Shown one piece after another: positions 1 to 7,280 of a stretch of 31,235 nt of DNA. The translations under genes and the position numbers were made by a program. The stretch is from the NCBI GenBank assembly GCA_036841525.1, contig DAITVZ010000063.1:1-31235 (forward strand). Reading direction: 5' to 3'. The notes beneath the pieces are model-generated. The model saw only the letters and a program-made list of their open reading frames with translations, did no database searches and was not told where the DNA came from. The first letter of the stretch is position 1. Every line of letters starts with the position of its first letter. The DNA comes from JAAYEA01 sp012689325 (GTDB lineage: Bacteria > Chloroflexota > Anaerolineae > JAAYEA01).

Positions 1-1
1 A

Positions 2-520
2 CGGTATGCGGCCGAGCTGCGCGAAGTCAAAGAGGTTATCGCCGCCGTGGACACTGCGTCGTGCAAGACCAAGATGAGCCGCGAGAAAACAATGCCTGGG
101 AAGACGCTGTACAGTCCGCGCGCCATCAACAAGGTTTTTAGCGAGCAATTCACTCTACGTGATTGGCGGAAACATAGGGTTCAGTGCGAATACTCTACCA
201 CCTATTACGAGCCCGGCTATGCCCCTGAAGCGCTATCCAAGGGTGCTTTTCGGGAGATGGATTTCGTCAAGAGCTGCGTGGGGGTGGAGATTCAGTTCGG
301 CAAGTATGCTTTCATGGTCTACAACGTCTGTGCCAAGATGACCATATTTCACAAGCTGGGTGTGATTGATGTGGGTATCGAGATCGTGCCCGTCAAGGCT
401 TTCGCGGACGACATGTCCACAGGTGTTTCCTATTTCGAGCAGTTCACCTGGGATTTGGAGCGGCGCGGCGTAGCTGATATAGACATTCCGGTTCTGATTC
501 TGGGAGTTGCGGCAGCCTAA
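2..520 (+). CDS. BglII/BstYI-family type II restriction endonuclease (5' end outside window)
   Basis: The frame is open from base 2, so only the C-terminal ~172 residues are present; the GTG at 47 is internal. The protein carries D (260-262), then E (287-289) and Q (293-295), in the order D-x8-E-x-Q within MDFVKSCVGVEIQFGK. BglII uses Asp84, Glu93 and Gln95 with exactly this spacing, and the following segment (QFGKYAFMVYN, later SYFEQFTWDLE) looks like the same family. The role would be cleavage of a short palindromic DNA site, normally paired with a methyltransferase; none is in view and it may lie upstream. GC content is about 50% at 121-240, clearly below the neighbours, which suggests horizontal acquisition. 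The TAA stop overlaps the ATG of the PHP gene by one base, so the two are probably translated together. The family call is confident; the recognition site is unknown. Confidence 0.82.
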   Translation, partial: RYAAELREVKEVIAAVDTASCKTKMSREKTMPGKTLYSPRAINKVFSEQFTLRDWRKHRVQCEYSTTYYEPGYAPEALSKGAFREMDFVKSCVGVEIQFGKYAFMVYNVCAKMTIFHKLGVIDVGIEIVPVKAFADDMSTGVSYFEQFTWDLERRGVADIDIPVLILGVAAA

Positions 521-1299
521 TGGCTACCAATACAACTGCAGCCTGCCGCATCAACCTGCACAACCATACCACTTGGTCCGATGGGCGCTTTGCGCCGGAA
601 GAGGTCGTCCAGGCGGCGATCGCCGGTGGGCTGACGCACGTGGGCATCTCGGATCACTTCAAGACGGCCAAGCTGTCCGCCACCGCTAGCTTTGTGGGGA
701 TCGATTTCCTGGACGCGTATATCCAGGAGGTGCGCGGCCTCGCGCAACGATATGCCGGGCAGGTCCGCGTGCTATGCGGGCTGGAGGTGGACTTTTCCGA
801 GCGCACGCCCATGGACCAGTTCTGGCAGCGCGGCTTTCGCCGGACGCCGCTCAACGGGCTGGATTATGTGCTCTTCGAGTATGTGAGCAACCCGGATTGG
901 CGAGGGTTGCCGCTTTCGGCGCTGGTGGCCTATCGGCGCTGGCTCCAGGTTCCCGTGGGGCTGGCGCACACCTTCTTTGGGCAGGGCTTTTCCGGCGCGG
1001 GCAACGCAGTCGACCTGGCCCGCACACTGGCGGAGCAGCGGATCTTTATCGAGCTTTCCACCGCCTCGCCCTATACCACCGTCTCATCCCAGACCGGCCG
1101 GCGCGTGCCCTACTATCGCAGCGATGATGCCTACACCACGGCGCTCTGGGCGGCGCTGCGGGAGCGCGAGGTGCTTTTCTCCATTGGCTCCGACGCCCAC
1201 GCCGACTTGGCCGAGGTGGCGGACATCGCCGATGCCTGGGCCTTTCTGCGCGAGCGCGGCTGGGAGGATCGGCTGGTCACGGCGCGCTATTGGCGCTAA
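520..1299 (+). CDS. PHP-domain metal-dependent phosphoesterase
   Basis: This 259-aa protein has the metal ligands of the PHP (polymerase and histidinol phosphatase) superfamily: HNH near residues 14-16, D21, H40 with DH at 45-46, E89, H150 and a C-terminal GSDAH (D225, H227). PHP enzymes hydrolyse phosphoesters, from histidinol phosphate to nucleotides and 3'-5' phosphates; the substrate here cannot be read from the sequence. Length fits stand-alone PHP phosphatases. The ATG overlaps the stop of the restriction endonuclease (TAATG), so the pair is probably translationally coupled. Its GC is high like the host genes, unlike the endonuclease. It converges on the M28 peptidase gene with only 10 bases between the stops and no visible terminator. 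A histidinol-phosphatase role is possible, but no his genes are nearby. Confidence 0.85.
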   Translation: MATNTTAACRINLHNHTTWSDGRFAPEEVVQAAIAGGLTHVGISDHFKTAKLSATASFVGIDFLDAYIQEVRGLAQRYAGQVRVLCGLEVDFSERTPMDQFWQRGFRRTPLNGLDYVLFEYVSNPDWRGLPLSALVAYRRWLQVPVGLAHTFFGQGFSGAGNAVDLARTLAEQRIFIELSTASPYTTVSSQTGRRVPYYRSDDAYTTALWAALREREVLFSIGSDAHADLAEVADIADAWAFLRERGWEDRLVTARYWR

Positions 1300-1309
1300 G
1301 CCTCCGCCC

Positions 1310-2674
1310 TCATTTCGTCTCAGCCCACGGCCAGCGCCCCTCGTAGCGCAGTGCCTCCACGAACGGCGAGTTGATCAGCAGCTCGCGGACCGCTTCCGCC
1401 GTGCGGTGCGCCGGTTTCCAGGCGGTATCCTGCGCCAGGCGCAGGGCGATGCGCGCGGCGACCATCGCCGAGAGCCGCAGCTCGACGGGCGACAGCTTGT
1501 CCACCGTGTCAGCGGCGGTGTGGGCGTAGCCTTTGCGCGGCTCGCCGCCGCTGTGGCCCAACGCGCCCGCCGGGACCCCTGCCATCACAAAGGCGAAATG
1601 GTCGCTGTAGGGATGAAAGGCGGGGTGCGCGTTCAGCGTGTAGGCCATCGCCTCGCCCATGGCGCGGAAATAGCCTTCCTCCTCCGGGCAGCTTTGCAGG
1701 GCCAGGTCGTTGGCGATATTGGCCCCGGCCACGTCCAGGTTGAGCATGAACTGGACGCGCCCCAGCTCGGCGGCGTGGGCGCTGGCGTAGGCGTCCGAGC
1801 CGATCAGCCCCAGCTCTTCCACGCCAAAGGCGACGAAACGCGTCGTCCGCGCCAGGGGGCCTGGCAAGCGGCTCAGGGCGCGTGCGGCCTCCAGCACCAT
1901 GGCGATGCCCGTGGCATTGTCCGCCGCCCCGGCGCACAGGTCGTGGGAATCCAGGTGCCCGCCCACGACGATCATCTCGTCAGCGCGCTCCCCGCCCGGG
2001 ATTTCCCCCACCACGTTCCAGGAGGTGATGGGCGCCGAGGCGCTCTCCACGCGCAACCGCGCGCGCAGCGGCCCGCGGGACAGCAGGCGGCTGAGCAGCG
2101 CGCCGCTTTCGTAGGAGAGGCCGACGCCCGCGATATCGCTGCCGCGCTCGGGCAGTCCGCCAGTGATGACCATATCGCCGGGGGAAGCGTTGACAAACAG
2201 AAAGGCGCGGGCCCCGGCCTCTTGGGCGCGCATGTACTTTTCCATGCGGTGGATGTAGCGCTTGTCGCCGGGGGGCATGGCGCTGGAGACGATCACCGCC
2301 TTGCCCGGGATCGCCGCTCGTTGCCGGTCGATCTCCTCCGGCGTGCCCGTGCCCAGGTCGAGCAGCTCCAGCTCTTGGTCGCAGGGCACGCAATAGGGCA
2401 GGGCGATGCAGGGCACCTCCCGCGCCCACTCGCCCAACACGTGGAGGCGGGCCGGGCCGCGCTGCCAGCCGCGGACGGAAAACGGCTCCAGGGCCACGTT
2501 TTGGAGCCCGTACGCGCTGAATCGCTCGGCGACGAACTCGGCGGCTTGCCGGTACCCGGGCGAGCCCATGAAGCGGTGGCCGCAGGCGTCGCACAGGTAC
2601 AGCAGGTTGCGCCAGCTTTCATCCGAGGTCCAAATCTCGCCGATGAGGGCTTTGTCCAGTTCTTGCAGGTTCAT
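1310..2674 (-). CDS. M28-family zinc aminopeptidase
   Basis: This 454-aa protein shows the M28 co-catalytic zinc set: H240-x-D242 in GGHLDSH, bridging D252 in AADN, catalytic EE at 286-287 in GVEELG, D314 in LNLD, and H385 in YAHTAADT. Residues ~100-205 interrupt the fold with a PA-like segment, as in many M28 peptidases. M28 enzymes remove N-terminal residues from peptides. No signal peptide is visible, so a cytoplasmic location is likely. The start ATG follows AAGGAG by 6 bases, and that ribosome-binding site overlaps the stop of the upstream subtilase gene, so this is the last gene of a three-gene minus-strand operon. A plausible job is final trimming of peptides released by the secreted subtilase, but that link is inference. 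Confidence 0.88.
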   Translation of the reverse strand: MNLQELDKALIGEIWTSDESWRNLLYLCDACGHRFMGSPGYRQAAEFVAERFSAYGLQNVALEPFSVRGWQRGPARLHVLGEWAREVPCIALPYCVPCDQELELLDLGTGTPEEIDRQRAAIPGKAVIVSSAMPPGDKRYIHRMEKYMRAQEAGARAFLFVNASPGDMVITGGLPERGSDIAGVGLSYESGALLSRLLSRGPLRARLRVESASAPITSWNVVGEIPGGERADEMIVVGGHLDSHDLCAGAADNATGIAMVLEAARALSRLPGPLARTTRFVAFGVEELGLIGSDAYASAHAAELGRVQFMLNLDVAGANIANDLALQSCPEEEGYFRAMGEAMAYTLNAHPAFHPYSDHFAFVMAGVPAGALGHSGGEPRKGYAHTAADTVDKLSPVELRLSAMVAARIALRLAQDTAWKPAHRTAEAVRELLINSPFVEALRYEGRWPWAETK

Positions 2675-2687
2675 GGTTAGCTCCTTG

Positions 2688-5420
2688 CTATCTGGTCTTG
2701 CGAATCAGCGGCAAAAAGCCGCGATGGTCCAGGCCGGTTCCGCTATCCGCGCCGGAGGCGACGATGGCGAACGGCTGCGGCCCCGAGGGCACGTTATAGC
2801 CCCGCACCACGATCTGATGGCGGCCCGCCAGCGGGCTGGGTATGATGACATCCTCCACCGGGTTGAGGCGGTCGGGCTGCGTCCCGCCGTTGCCGCGGTA
2901 GCGCCGCCCATCCGGCGCAACCACCTCCAGGTCCAGGTCGTTGACCAGCGTCTTGGCCGCCCAGAGCGCCCCCGGATAGTCGGTCCAGACCAGCGTCACG
3001 CGCAACGGGGTCGGCGTCGCGTCCGGCGCGGCGGTGCAGATCTCGAGCGTCACATCGTCGAGGCGCACCGAGGTGGGGCCATAGTCGTCGGTGGTCAGCT
3101 CGAAGGCCAGGTGCACGTTCTGGTCGCGAATGGCCGCCAACTGTGCCTCGCGCAGGGTGATCTGCTTGTAGGCCCAGCCCTCGGTCACGGCTTTGCCATC
3201 CTGCCAGAGCAGCTCGGCAAACCAGTCGCCCCAGTCCGGCTCGTAAAAGCCCACCCAAAAGTCATCGTAGCCGCAATAGTTCTCCTCCGAGTCCTGGGTG
3301 TACCAGAAGGAGAGGGTGACCCGCGTGGCGTTGGCGGGGATGTAGAGCGATTGCCAGAGCCAGTCATGGGCGTTATCCTGCCCGCCCAGCCAGGCGGAAT
3401 AGGCGCCCGAGTGGGCCTGCTCGCTCAGCCAGATGTTGCCCTCGGTCTGCCAGTTGTAGCCCTGGTATTCGAAGCCGCCGTCGTAGAGCAGCTGCTGGCA
3501 AGTGGCGCCGGCTTGCGGCGCGGGTTCGCTGGCGGCGTCCGGCTCGCCTGGGAGCGGCGCAAAGGCGGCCAGGTCGCGGGAGCTGCCTTGCAAGCTGATA
3601 TCATACGAGACGGTCTGGCCGGTGCTCAGGCCGGGCTGGCTATCCCTGAATAGGGTCCAGCGCGGCGCCAGCGGCGCGATGGCGTTGGCCAGGTTCACCC
3701 GCCCCCAGCCGCTCGCCATGTTGGGGGTTTGGTCGGGGATCTCTTGGCAGGGCCCCACCGGATACTGGCCGGGGGAGATGCTCTCCGCGCCATTGATGAG
3801 GGTCGCTTTGATCAGGGCGCCGCTCGGCTTGGCGACGCCCTGGTGTCGGACGTAGCGCTCCCGTACCAGGGCCGCGGCGCCGGAGGTGAGGGGCGTGGCC
3901 ATGCTGGTCCCGCCCATGTACAGGTAATAGTCGTCGTAGGCGCCCCAGCCAGTGCCCTCGGCATCCTGGGAGCGGACCGAGACGATGTTGGTCCCCGGCG
4001 CGACGAGGTCGGGCTTGATGCGCCCGTCGTCGGTGGGGCCGCGCCCGCTAAAGGCGGCGATGCCGCGCGGATCGTTCGAGATGCGGTCGGTGGAGACGGG
4101 CCGCTCCTTGAAATCGTCGGGCCAGGTCTCCCCCCAGGTGCGGGCATAGCCGCCGGAGCGCTCCGATTCCGAGGCGCCGATGGTGATGGCGTTCTTGGCG
4201 GTGCCCGGATATTGCAGCGAGTCCAGGTCCACCACGCCGTCGCTATCGGCATCCACGCCCTGGTTGCCGGCGGAAAAGAGGATGGTCATGTCCTTGTGCG
4301 TCCAGGTGAACTCGTCCACGTGGCGCGCCTGGGAGACATAGCCGCCCAGGGGGTTGTCGTCGCCGCCAGTGTTGCCGCCCCAGCTATTGCTGTGGATGCG
4401 CGCGCCGTCCTGATAGGGCGGCTGGAAAAGCTCGTTCAGGTTGGAGGGGATGCCTGTCGAAAAGTTGCCTTCGCCGTCGCGGAGCGACTGAAAGATCAAG
4501 GAGGCCTCCGGCGCGACGCCGGCGAACGAGCCCGCATAGTCGTGGGCCGCGGGGTTGCTGCCGGAGCGCGCGCCGTTGCCCAGGATGGAGCCTGCCACGT
4601 GCGTCCCATGCCCGCTGGCGTCGCTCCAATCGTCCGGCGGGCGACCCAGCGCGTAGGCCTTGAGCAGCCGCCCGCGGAAATCCCGGTGCAGCGCGGCGGG
4701 GTTGCCGTTGTCCAGCCCCGTGTCCGCCACGGCCACGATTTGCCCCGCGCCAAAGAGCCCCGTGCGCGCCCAGGTCTCGGTGATGGTCATGATCTCGCGG
4801 CTCACGTCATTGGCCGGCTCGACGGGATGGTAACGCTCGATCCAGCTTACCGCGGGCAGGTTGGCGACCTGGACCAGCGCCCCCGTGGGCAGAGTGGCAC
4901 GGATATACCCCGCCAGGTCGCCGGCGCTGGCCGAGCGCACCTGGGCGCCCAGCGCCGTCAGGTCCTTGGCTGCCAGCTCCACATCCCGATCGGCAAAGAT
5001 CTGGATCAGCACGTCCAGGCTCTTTTCCGCGGGCTGGCGGAGCTCCTGGCTCAGCTTGTACGCGGGGCGATAGGGCCCTACCCAGCGCACCCTGCCCAGC
5101 TTGGCGGCCTGGCCGGCCAGATCGGCGTCCATGGCCACCAAGTAGGCCCAGTCGGGCACATAGTCCATGATCCGGGCCCCCAGCGCGACGAGGTCATCCC
5201 GCCAGGCCGTCTCGATGGGCCCGGTGAACTGCACCAGGTAATAGGCGGCCTCCTCCTTTCTGCCCAACAGGGCGGCAGGGATGATCGGCTCTCTCGCCAG
5301 CGGGTCGAACGCGGCGTATTTGAGCTGCACCCGGGGGCCGGGCGACGCGGCAACGGTGAGCCAGGGGACGGCGAACAGGATGCTGGCGACCAGGACCAAG
5401 ATGAGCGGGATTCTGCGCAT
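2688..5420 (-). CDS. Secreted subtilisin-like serine protease (S8, Kp43-like)
   Basis: This 910-aa protein starts with a signal peptide (basic MRR, hydrophobic to about residue 24). A prodomain-like region spans ~30-200. The catalytic domain carries D233 in VADTG, H271 in GHGTHVAG, oxyanion N386 in SAGNQG and S506 in GGTSMATP. The C-terminal part resembles the Kp43 beta-barrel (TLVWTDYPG, VNDLDLEV, GYNVPSGPQPF), but about 150 residues forming a carbohydrate-binding-like beta domain (from about CQQLLYDGGFEYQG to VRLDDVTLEIC) sit inside that barrel. The protein ends HRGFLPLIRKTR, a short hydrophobic tail plus basic residues that I recall from many Chloroflexi secreted proteins. The ATG follows GGAGGT at good spacing. 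It lies 17 bases after the metallophosphoesterase gene and 13 before the M28 gene. It probably degrades extracellular protein. Confidence 0.92.
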   Translation of the reverse strand: MRRIPLILVLVASILFAVPWLTVAASPGPRVQLKYAAFDPLAREPIIPAALLGRKEEAAYYLVQFTGPIETAWRDDLVALGARIMDYVPDWAYLVAMDADLAGQAAKLGRVRWVGPYRPAYKLSQELRQPAEKSLDVLIQIFADRDVELAAKDLTALGAQVRSASAGDLAGYIRATLPTGALVQVANLPAVSWIERYHPVEPANDVSREIMTITETWARTGLFGAGQIVAVADTGLDNGNPAALHRDFRGRLLKAYALGRPPDDWSDASGHGTHVAGSILGNGARSGSNPAAHDYAGSFAGVAPEASLIFQSLRDGEGNFSTGIPSNLNELFQPPYQDGARIHSNSWGGNTGGDDNPLGGYVSQARHVDEFTWTHKDMTILFSAGNQGVDADSDGVVDLDSLQYPGTAKNAITIGASESERSGGYARTWGETWPDDFKERPVSTDRISNDPRGIAAFSGRGPTDDGRIKPDLVAPGTNIVSVRSQDAEGTGWGAYDDYYLYMGGTSMATPLTSGAAALVRERYVRHQGVAKPSGALIKATLINGAESISPGQYPVGPCQEIPDQTPNMASGWGRVNLANAIAPLAPRWTLFRDSQPGLSTGQTVSYDISLQGSSRDLAAFAPLPGEPDAASEPAPQAGATCQQLLYDGGFEYQGYNWQTEGNIWLSEQAHSGAYSAWLGGQDNAHDWLWQSLYIPANATRVTLSFWYTQDSEENYCGYDDFWVGFYEPDWGDWFAELLWQDGKAVTEGWAYKQITLREAQLAAIRDQNVHLAFELTTDDYGPTSVRLDDVTLEICTAAPDATPTPLRVTLVWTDYPGALWAAKTLVNDLDLEVVAPDGRRYRGNGGTQPDRLNPVEDVIIPSPLAGRHQIVVRGYNVPSGPQPFAIVASGADSGTGLDHRGFLPLIRKTR

Positions 5421-5437
5421 GTTGGACCTCCCTGAAG

Positions 5438-6664
5438 CTATAGGCCGGTGAGGGTGAACAGGGTGACCTCGGGCGGGCAGAGGAACCGCAGGCGTGGGGC
5501 GCCCATCCCTTCCAGCCCGATGCCGCGGCTAACGTAGAGGTGCGTCTGCCCCACGCGATAGTAGCCCATCTCGAAGCGTTTGCCCAGGGTGGAGGAGGTG
5601 ATCATGGCCCCGTAGAAGGGGAGCCGAATCTGGCCGCCGTGGGTGTGCCCGCAGAGGTAAAGGTCGATCGCGGCCTCGGGCGCGGCCAGCGCCAGCTCGG
5701 GCGAATGGAAAAGCAACACGCGCCGGAGGCCGGGCGCGGCCTGAGCGGAGACCTCGCGCAGGTGCTCGGCGTCTCGCGGCGGGTCTTGCAGGCAATCGAG
5801 GCCCAGGAGCGCGATCCGCTGGCCCCAGCCGATGTCGACGGCGACTGCCTCGTTGCGCAAGAGGCGGATATCCAGGCCCTCGAACATCTGGGCCGAGTTG
5901 CGATCTACCGGCGGGCTGCCCAGCACCGCATAGACGCCGCGCGGCGCGGCAATCTGGCCCAGGACGCGGCGTGCGTCGGCGTGGGCCAAGGGGTCATCCA
6001 CGCAGGACAGGCTGACGTAATCGCCGGTGATCAGGATCAGGTCCGGCTCGGCCTCGCGGACCAGGCGCAGCAGCCGCTCCTCGCGCCGCCCGTAGCGCTC
6101 CACGTGCAGGTCGCTCAGGTGCAGGAGGCGCAGCGGCGGGGCATCCGTCGCCCCTCCCAGGGCCAGGGGCATCTCGGTGAGTTGGATGCGCCAGGACTCG
6201 CCGTAGGCGCCCCAGGCCACGGCGGCCAGCGCGGCCAGCTCCAGCGCTAGGAGGATCGCCACGGCCCAGTCGGCGCCCAGCCACCGGGCGAGGGCGATGG
6301 CCAAGATGGCCGCGAGGCAGCGGGGCGCCGCCAGCAGGACGAGCTGCGCGCCCACGGGGCCGAATGAGAGCCTGAGCAGCGGCAGGCTGGCCAGGATGAG
6401 GGCGTCGGCGAGGACGAAAAAGGCCAGGGCCTGCAGCACATCCAGGGCCGAGGAGCCATCCACCAGGGCCCACCAGAGGGCCGCCGTCACCGCCAGCAGC
6501 CCGGCGATGAACCCGATGATCTGCCAGGCGTTCCAGGTCAGCGGAAGGTTGGTGAGCAGCAGGAACTTGTGTAGCGCCCGCTGCTCCAGCGGGCTATCCA
6601 GCATCGCCGGGTCGGGGCGCAAGGTGTTGGATGTGGCTTCGGGCGGCGGCGTGGGTTGGGACAT
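5438..6664 (-). CDS. Membrane-anchored calcineurin-like metallophosphoesterase, degenerate motif
   Basis: The N-terminal half of this 408-aa protein has four hydrophobic helices (about residues 46-66, 74-98, 107-128, 132-152). The C-terminal half is a calcineurin-like phosphoesterase of the YkuE/YaeI type: D185 and H187 in HLSDLH, D215 in TGDY, H320 in LLFHSPE, and GHTHGGQ at 339-345. The usual GNH[DE] motif is replaced by GSPP at 249-252, so both the metal-binding Asn and the catalytic His are missing. The other metal ligands are intact. YaeI/YkuE-like proteins act on lipid-linked substrates such as UDP-diacylglucosamine or teichoic-acid-related compounds; with this change activity may be reduced or altered. 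It is the first gene of the operon with the subtilase and M28 peptidase. The ATG follows a G-rich ribosome-binding site. Confidence 0.83.
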   Translation of the reverse strand: MSQPTPPPEATSNTLRPDPAMLDSPLEQRALHKFLLLTNLPLTWNAWQIIGFIAGLLAVTAALWWALVDGSSALDVLQALAFFVLADALILASLPLLRLSFGPVGAQLVLLAAPRCLAAILAIALARWLGADWAVAILLALELAALAAVAWGAYGESWRIQLTEMPLALGGATDAPPLRLLHLSDLHVERYGRREERLLRLVREAEPDLILITGDYVSLSCVDDPLAHADARRVLGQIAAPRGVYAVLGSPPVDRNSAQMFEGLDIRLLRNEAVAVDIGWGQRIALLGLDCLQDPPRDAEHLREVSAQAAPGLRRVLLFHSPELALAAPEAAIDLYLCGHTHGGQIRLPFYGAMITSSTLGKRFEMGYYRVGQTHLYVSRGIGLEGMGAPRLRFLCPPEVTLFTLTGL

Positions 6665-6703
6665 GGATTACCCCCGTGTGGCGCGGTTAGGTGGGGCTAG
6701 GCC

Positions 6704-6717
6704 GTGTTTGCCAAGTC
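6704..6717. repeat. Left 14-bp inverted repeat
   Basis: This is an exact reverse complement of 6790-6803, with 72 bases between the arms. The spacing is long for a terminator stem, which favours an element end over a transcription stop. Confidence 0.7.
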
Positions 6718-6789
6718 TTTGTGTCATGGCTCAACTGGCTGCTGAAGGCGTCAACTGACTCCACAAAACGCCAACAAGGCTGATTCCCG

Positions 6790-6803
6790 GACTTGGCAAA
6801 CAC
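6790..6803. repeat. Right 14-bp inverted repeat
   Basis: Exact partner of 6704-6717. It begins four bases beyond the stop codon of the peroxiredoxin-like gene on the minus strand. Confidence 0.7.
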
Positions 6804-6806
6804 TCT

Positions 6807-7268
6807 CTAGGCGAGCTGGTCCAGGACGCTCAGCAGGGTGTCCACGGACACGGTGTCGGCCATGGATCCGCCATAGTGGGCGTAACGGATCTCGCCCTCC
6901 TTGTCTATAATGAAAAGCGCGGGCAGGCGTCCGGCCCGCAACAGGTTGACCTCCTGGGCGTAAAGATCGGCGACGCGGTGCTCGGGGTCCGGCAGGCCGA
7001 TGAACGGCATCTGGTGGCCTTCCCAGTATTGGCGAAACTCGGTCGCTCCCTCGGGGCCGATGGCGATCACCTCGGCGTCGCGGGCCTGGAGCTCTCCATA
7101 GCGTTGGCGCAACTGCGCCATGTGCCGGCGGCAGAACGGTCAGACGAATCCCCGGTTAAAGACCAGCACGACGTGTCTACGCCCTCGATAGTCCGAGAGG
7201 CGAACCGCGCGGCCTTGCGTATCGGCCAGGCTGAAATCGGGCGCTGGTCCTGAGCGAATCTGGGCCAT
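6807..7268 (-). CDS. Peroxiredoxin-like selenoprotein (AhpC/TSA family), in-frame TGA read as Sec
   Basis: The full frame runs from ATG at 7268 to TAG at 6807 (153 residues) and contains one internal TGA at 7142-7140, codon 43. Upstream codons read MAQIRSGPAPDFSL, then VLVFNRGFV; TGA follows, then PFCRRHMAQLRQ. AhpC/TSA redoxins have C-P-F-C or similar here, so the TGA replaces the active-site cysteine, giving U-P-F-C with the second Cys at 46. Reading frame and conservation are kept on both sides, and AAAGGAG stands upstream of the ATG. A hairpin after the TGA fits a bacterial SECIS. The expected role is reduction of peroxides with thiol cofactors in the cytoplasm. It is 12 bases downstream of the alpha/beta hydrolase gene. 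A standard gene caller would report only a 104-residue fragment from 7121. A nonsense mutation or sequencing error is the alternative. Confidence 0.87.
7105..7120 (-). promoter_or_regulatory. Putative bacterial SECIS hairpin
   Basis: Downstream of the in-frame UGA, the mRNA forms UGGCGC-AGUU-GCGCCA: a perfect 6-bp stem with a 4-base loop. The second loop base is G, 27 bases after the UGA. Bacterial SECIS elements need a small apical loop with G among its first two bases, at about 16-37 bases from the UGA; both conditions hold. It would bind SelB with Sec-tRNA. The hairpin is also coding sequence, as usual in bacteria. Confidence 0.72.
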
Positions 7269-7280
7269 CTGTCCTCTCCT

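Larger units (their letters stand above)
6701..6806. mobile_element. Putative MITE-like element with 14-bp terminal inverted repeats
   Basis: A perfect 14-bp inverted repeat, GTGTTTGCCAAGTC at 6704-6717 and its reverse complement at 6790-6803, bounds about 100 bases with no coding capacity. CTAG lies immediately outside on both sides (6697-6700 and 6807-6810), a target duplication typical of some IS5-group elements. The three outermost bases at each end do not match each other. The right CTAG includes the stop codon of the peroxiredoxin gene, as if insertion occurred at the end of that gene. No transposase or second copy is visible here, so the call rests on structure only. Confidence 0.45.

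Noticed and set aside
977..2680. 567-aa open frame antisense to the M28 gene
   Set aside because: GC-rich DNA leaves long open frames opposite real genes; composition is Arg/Gly/Ala/His-rich with no domain.
3729..5435. 568-aa open frame antisense to the subtilase
   Set aside because: Same reason; no motifs and no ribosome-binding site.
6704..6803. Terminator for the peroxiredoxin gene
   Set aside because: The stem arms are 72 bases apart and no U-tract follows; an element end fits better.
6807..7121. A 104-aa gene starting at ATG 7121
   Set aside because: It is the C-terminal part of the TGA-containing redoxin; it lacks the active site and a ribosome-binding site.
6807..7268. Pseudogene by nonsense mutation
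   Set aside because: The TGA falls exactly at the catalytic Cys, the rest is intact, and a SECIS-like hairpin follows. It is not fully excluded without selB/selC.
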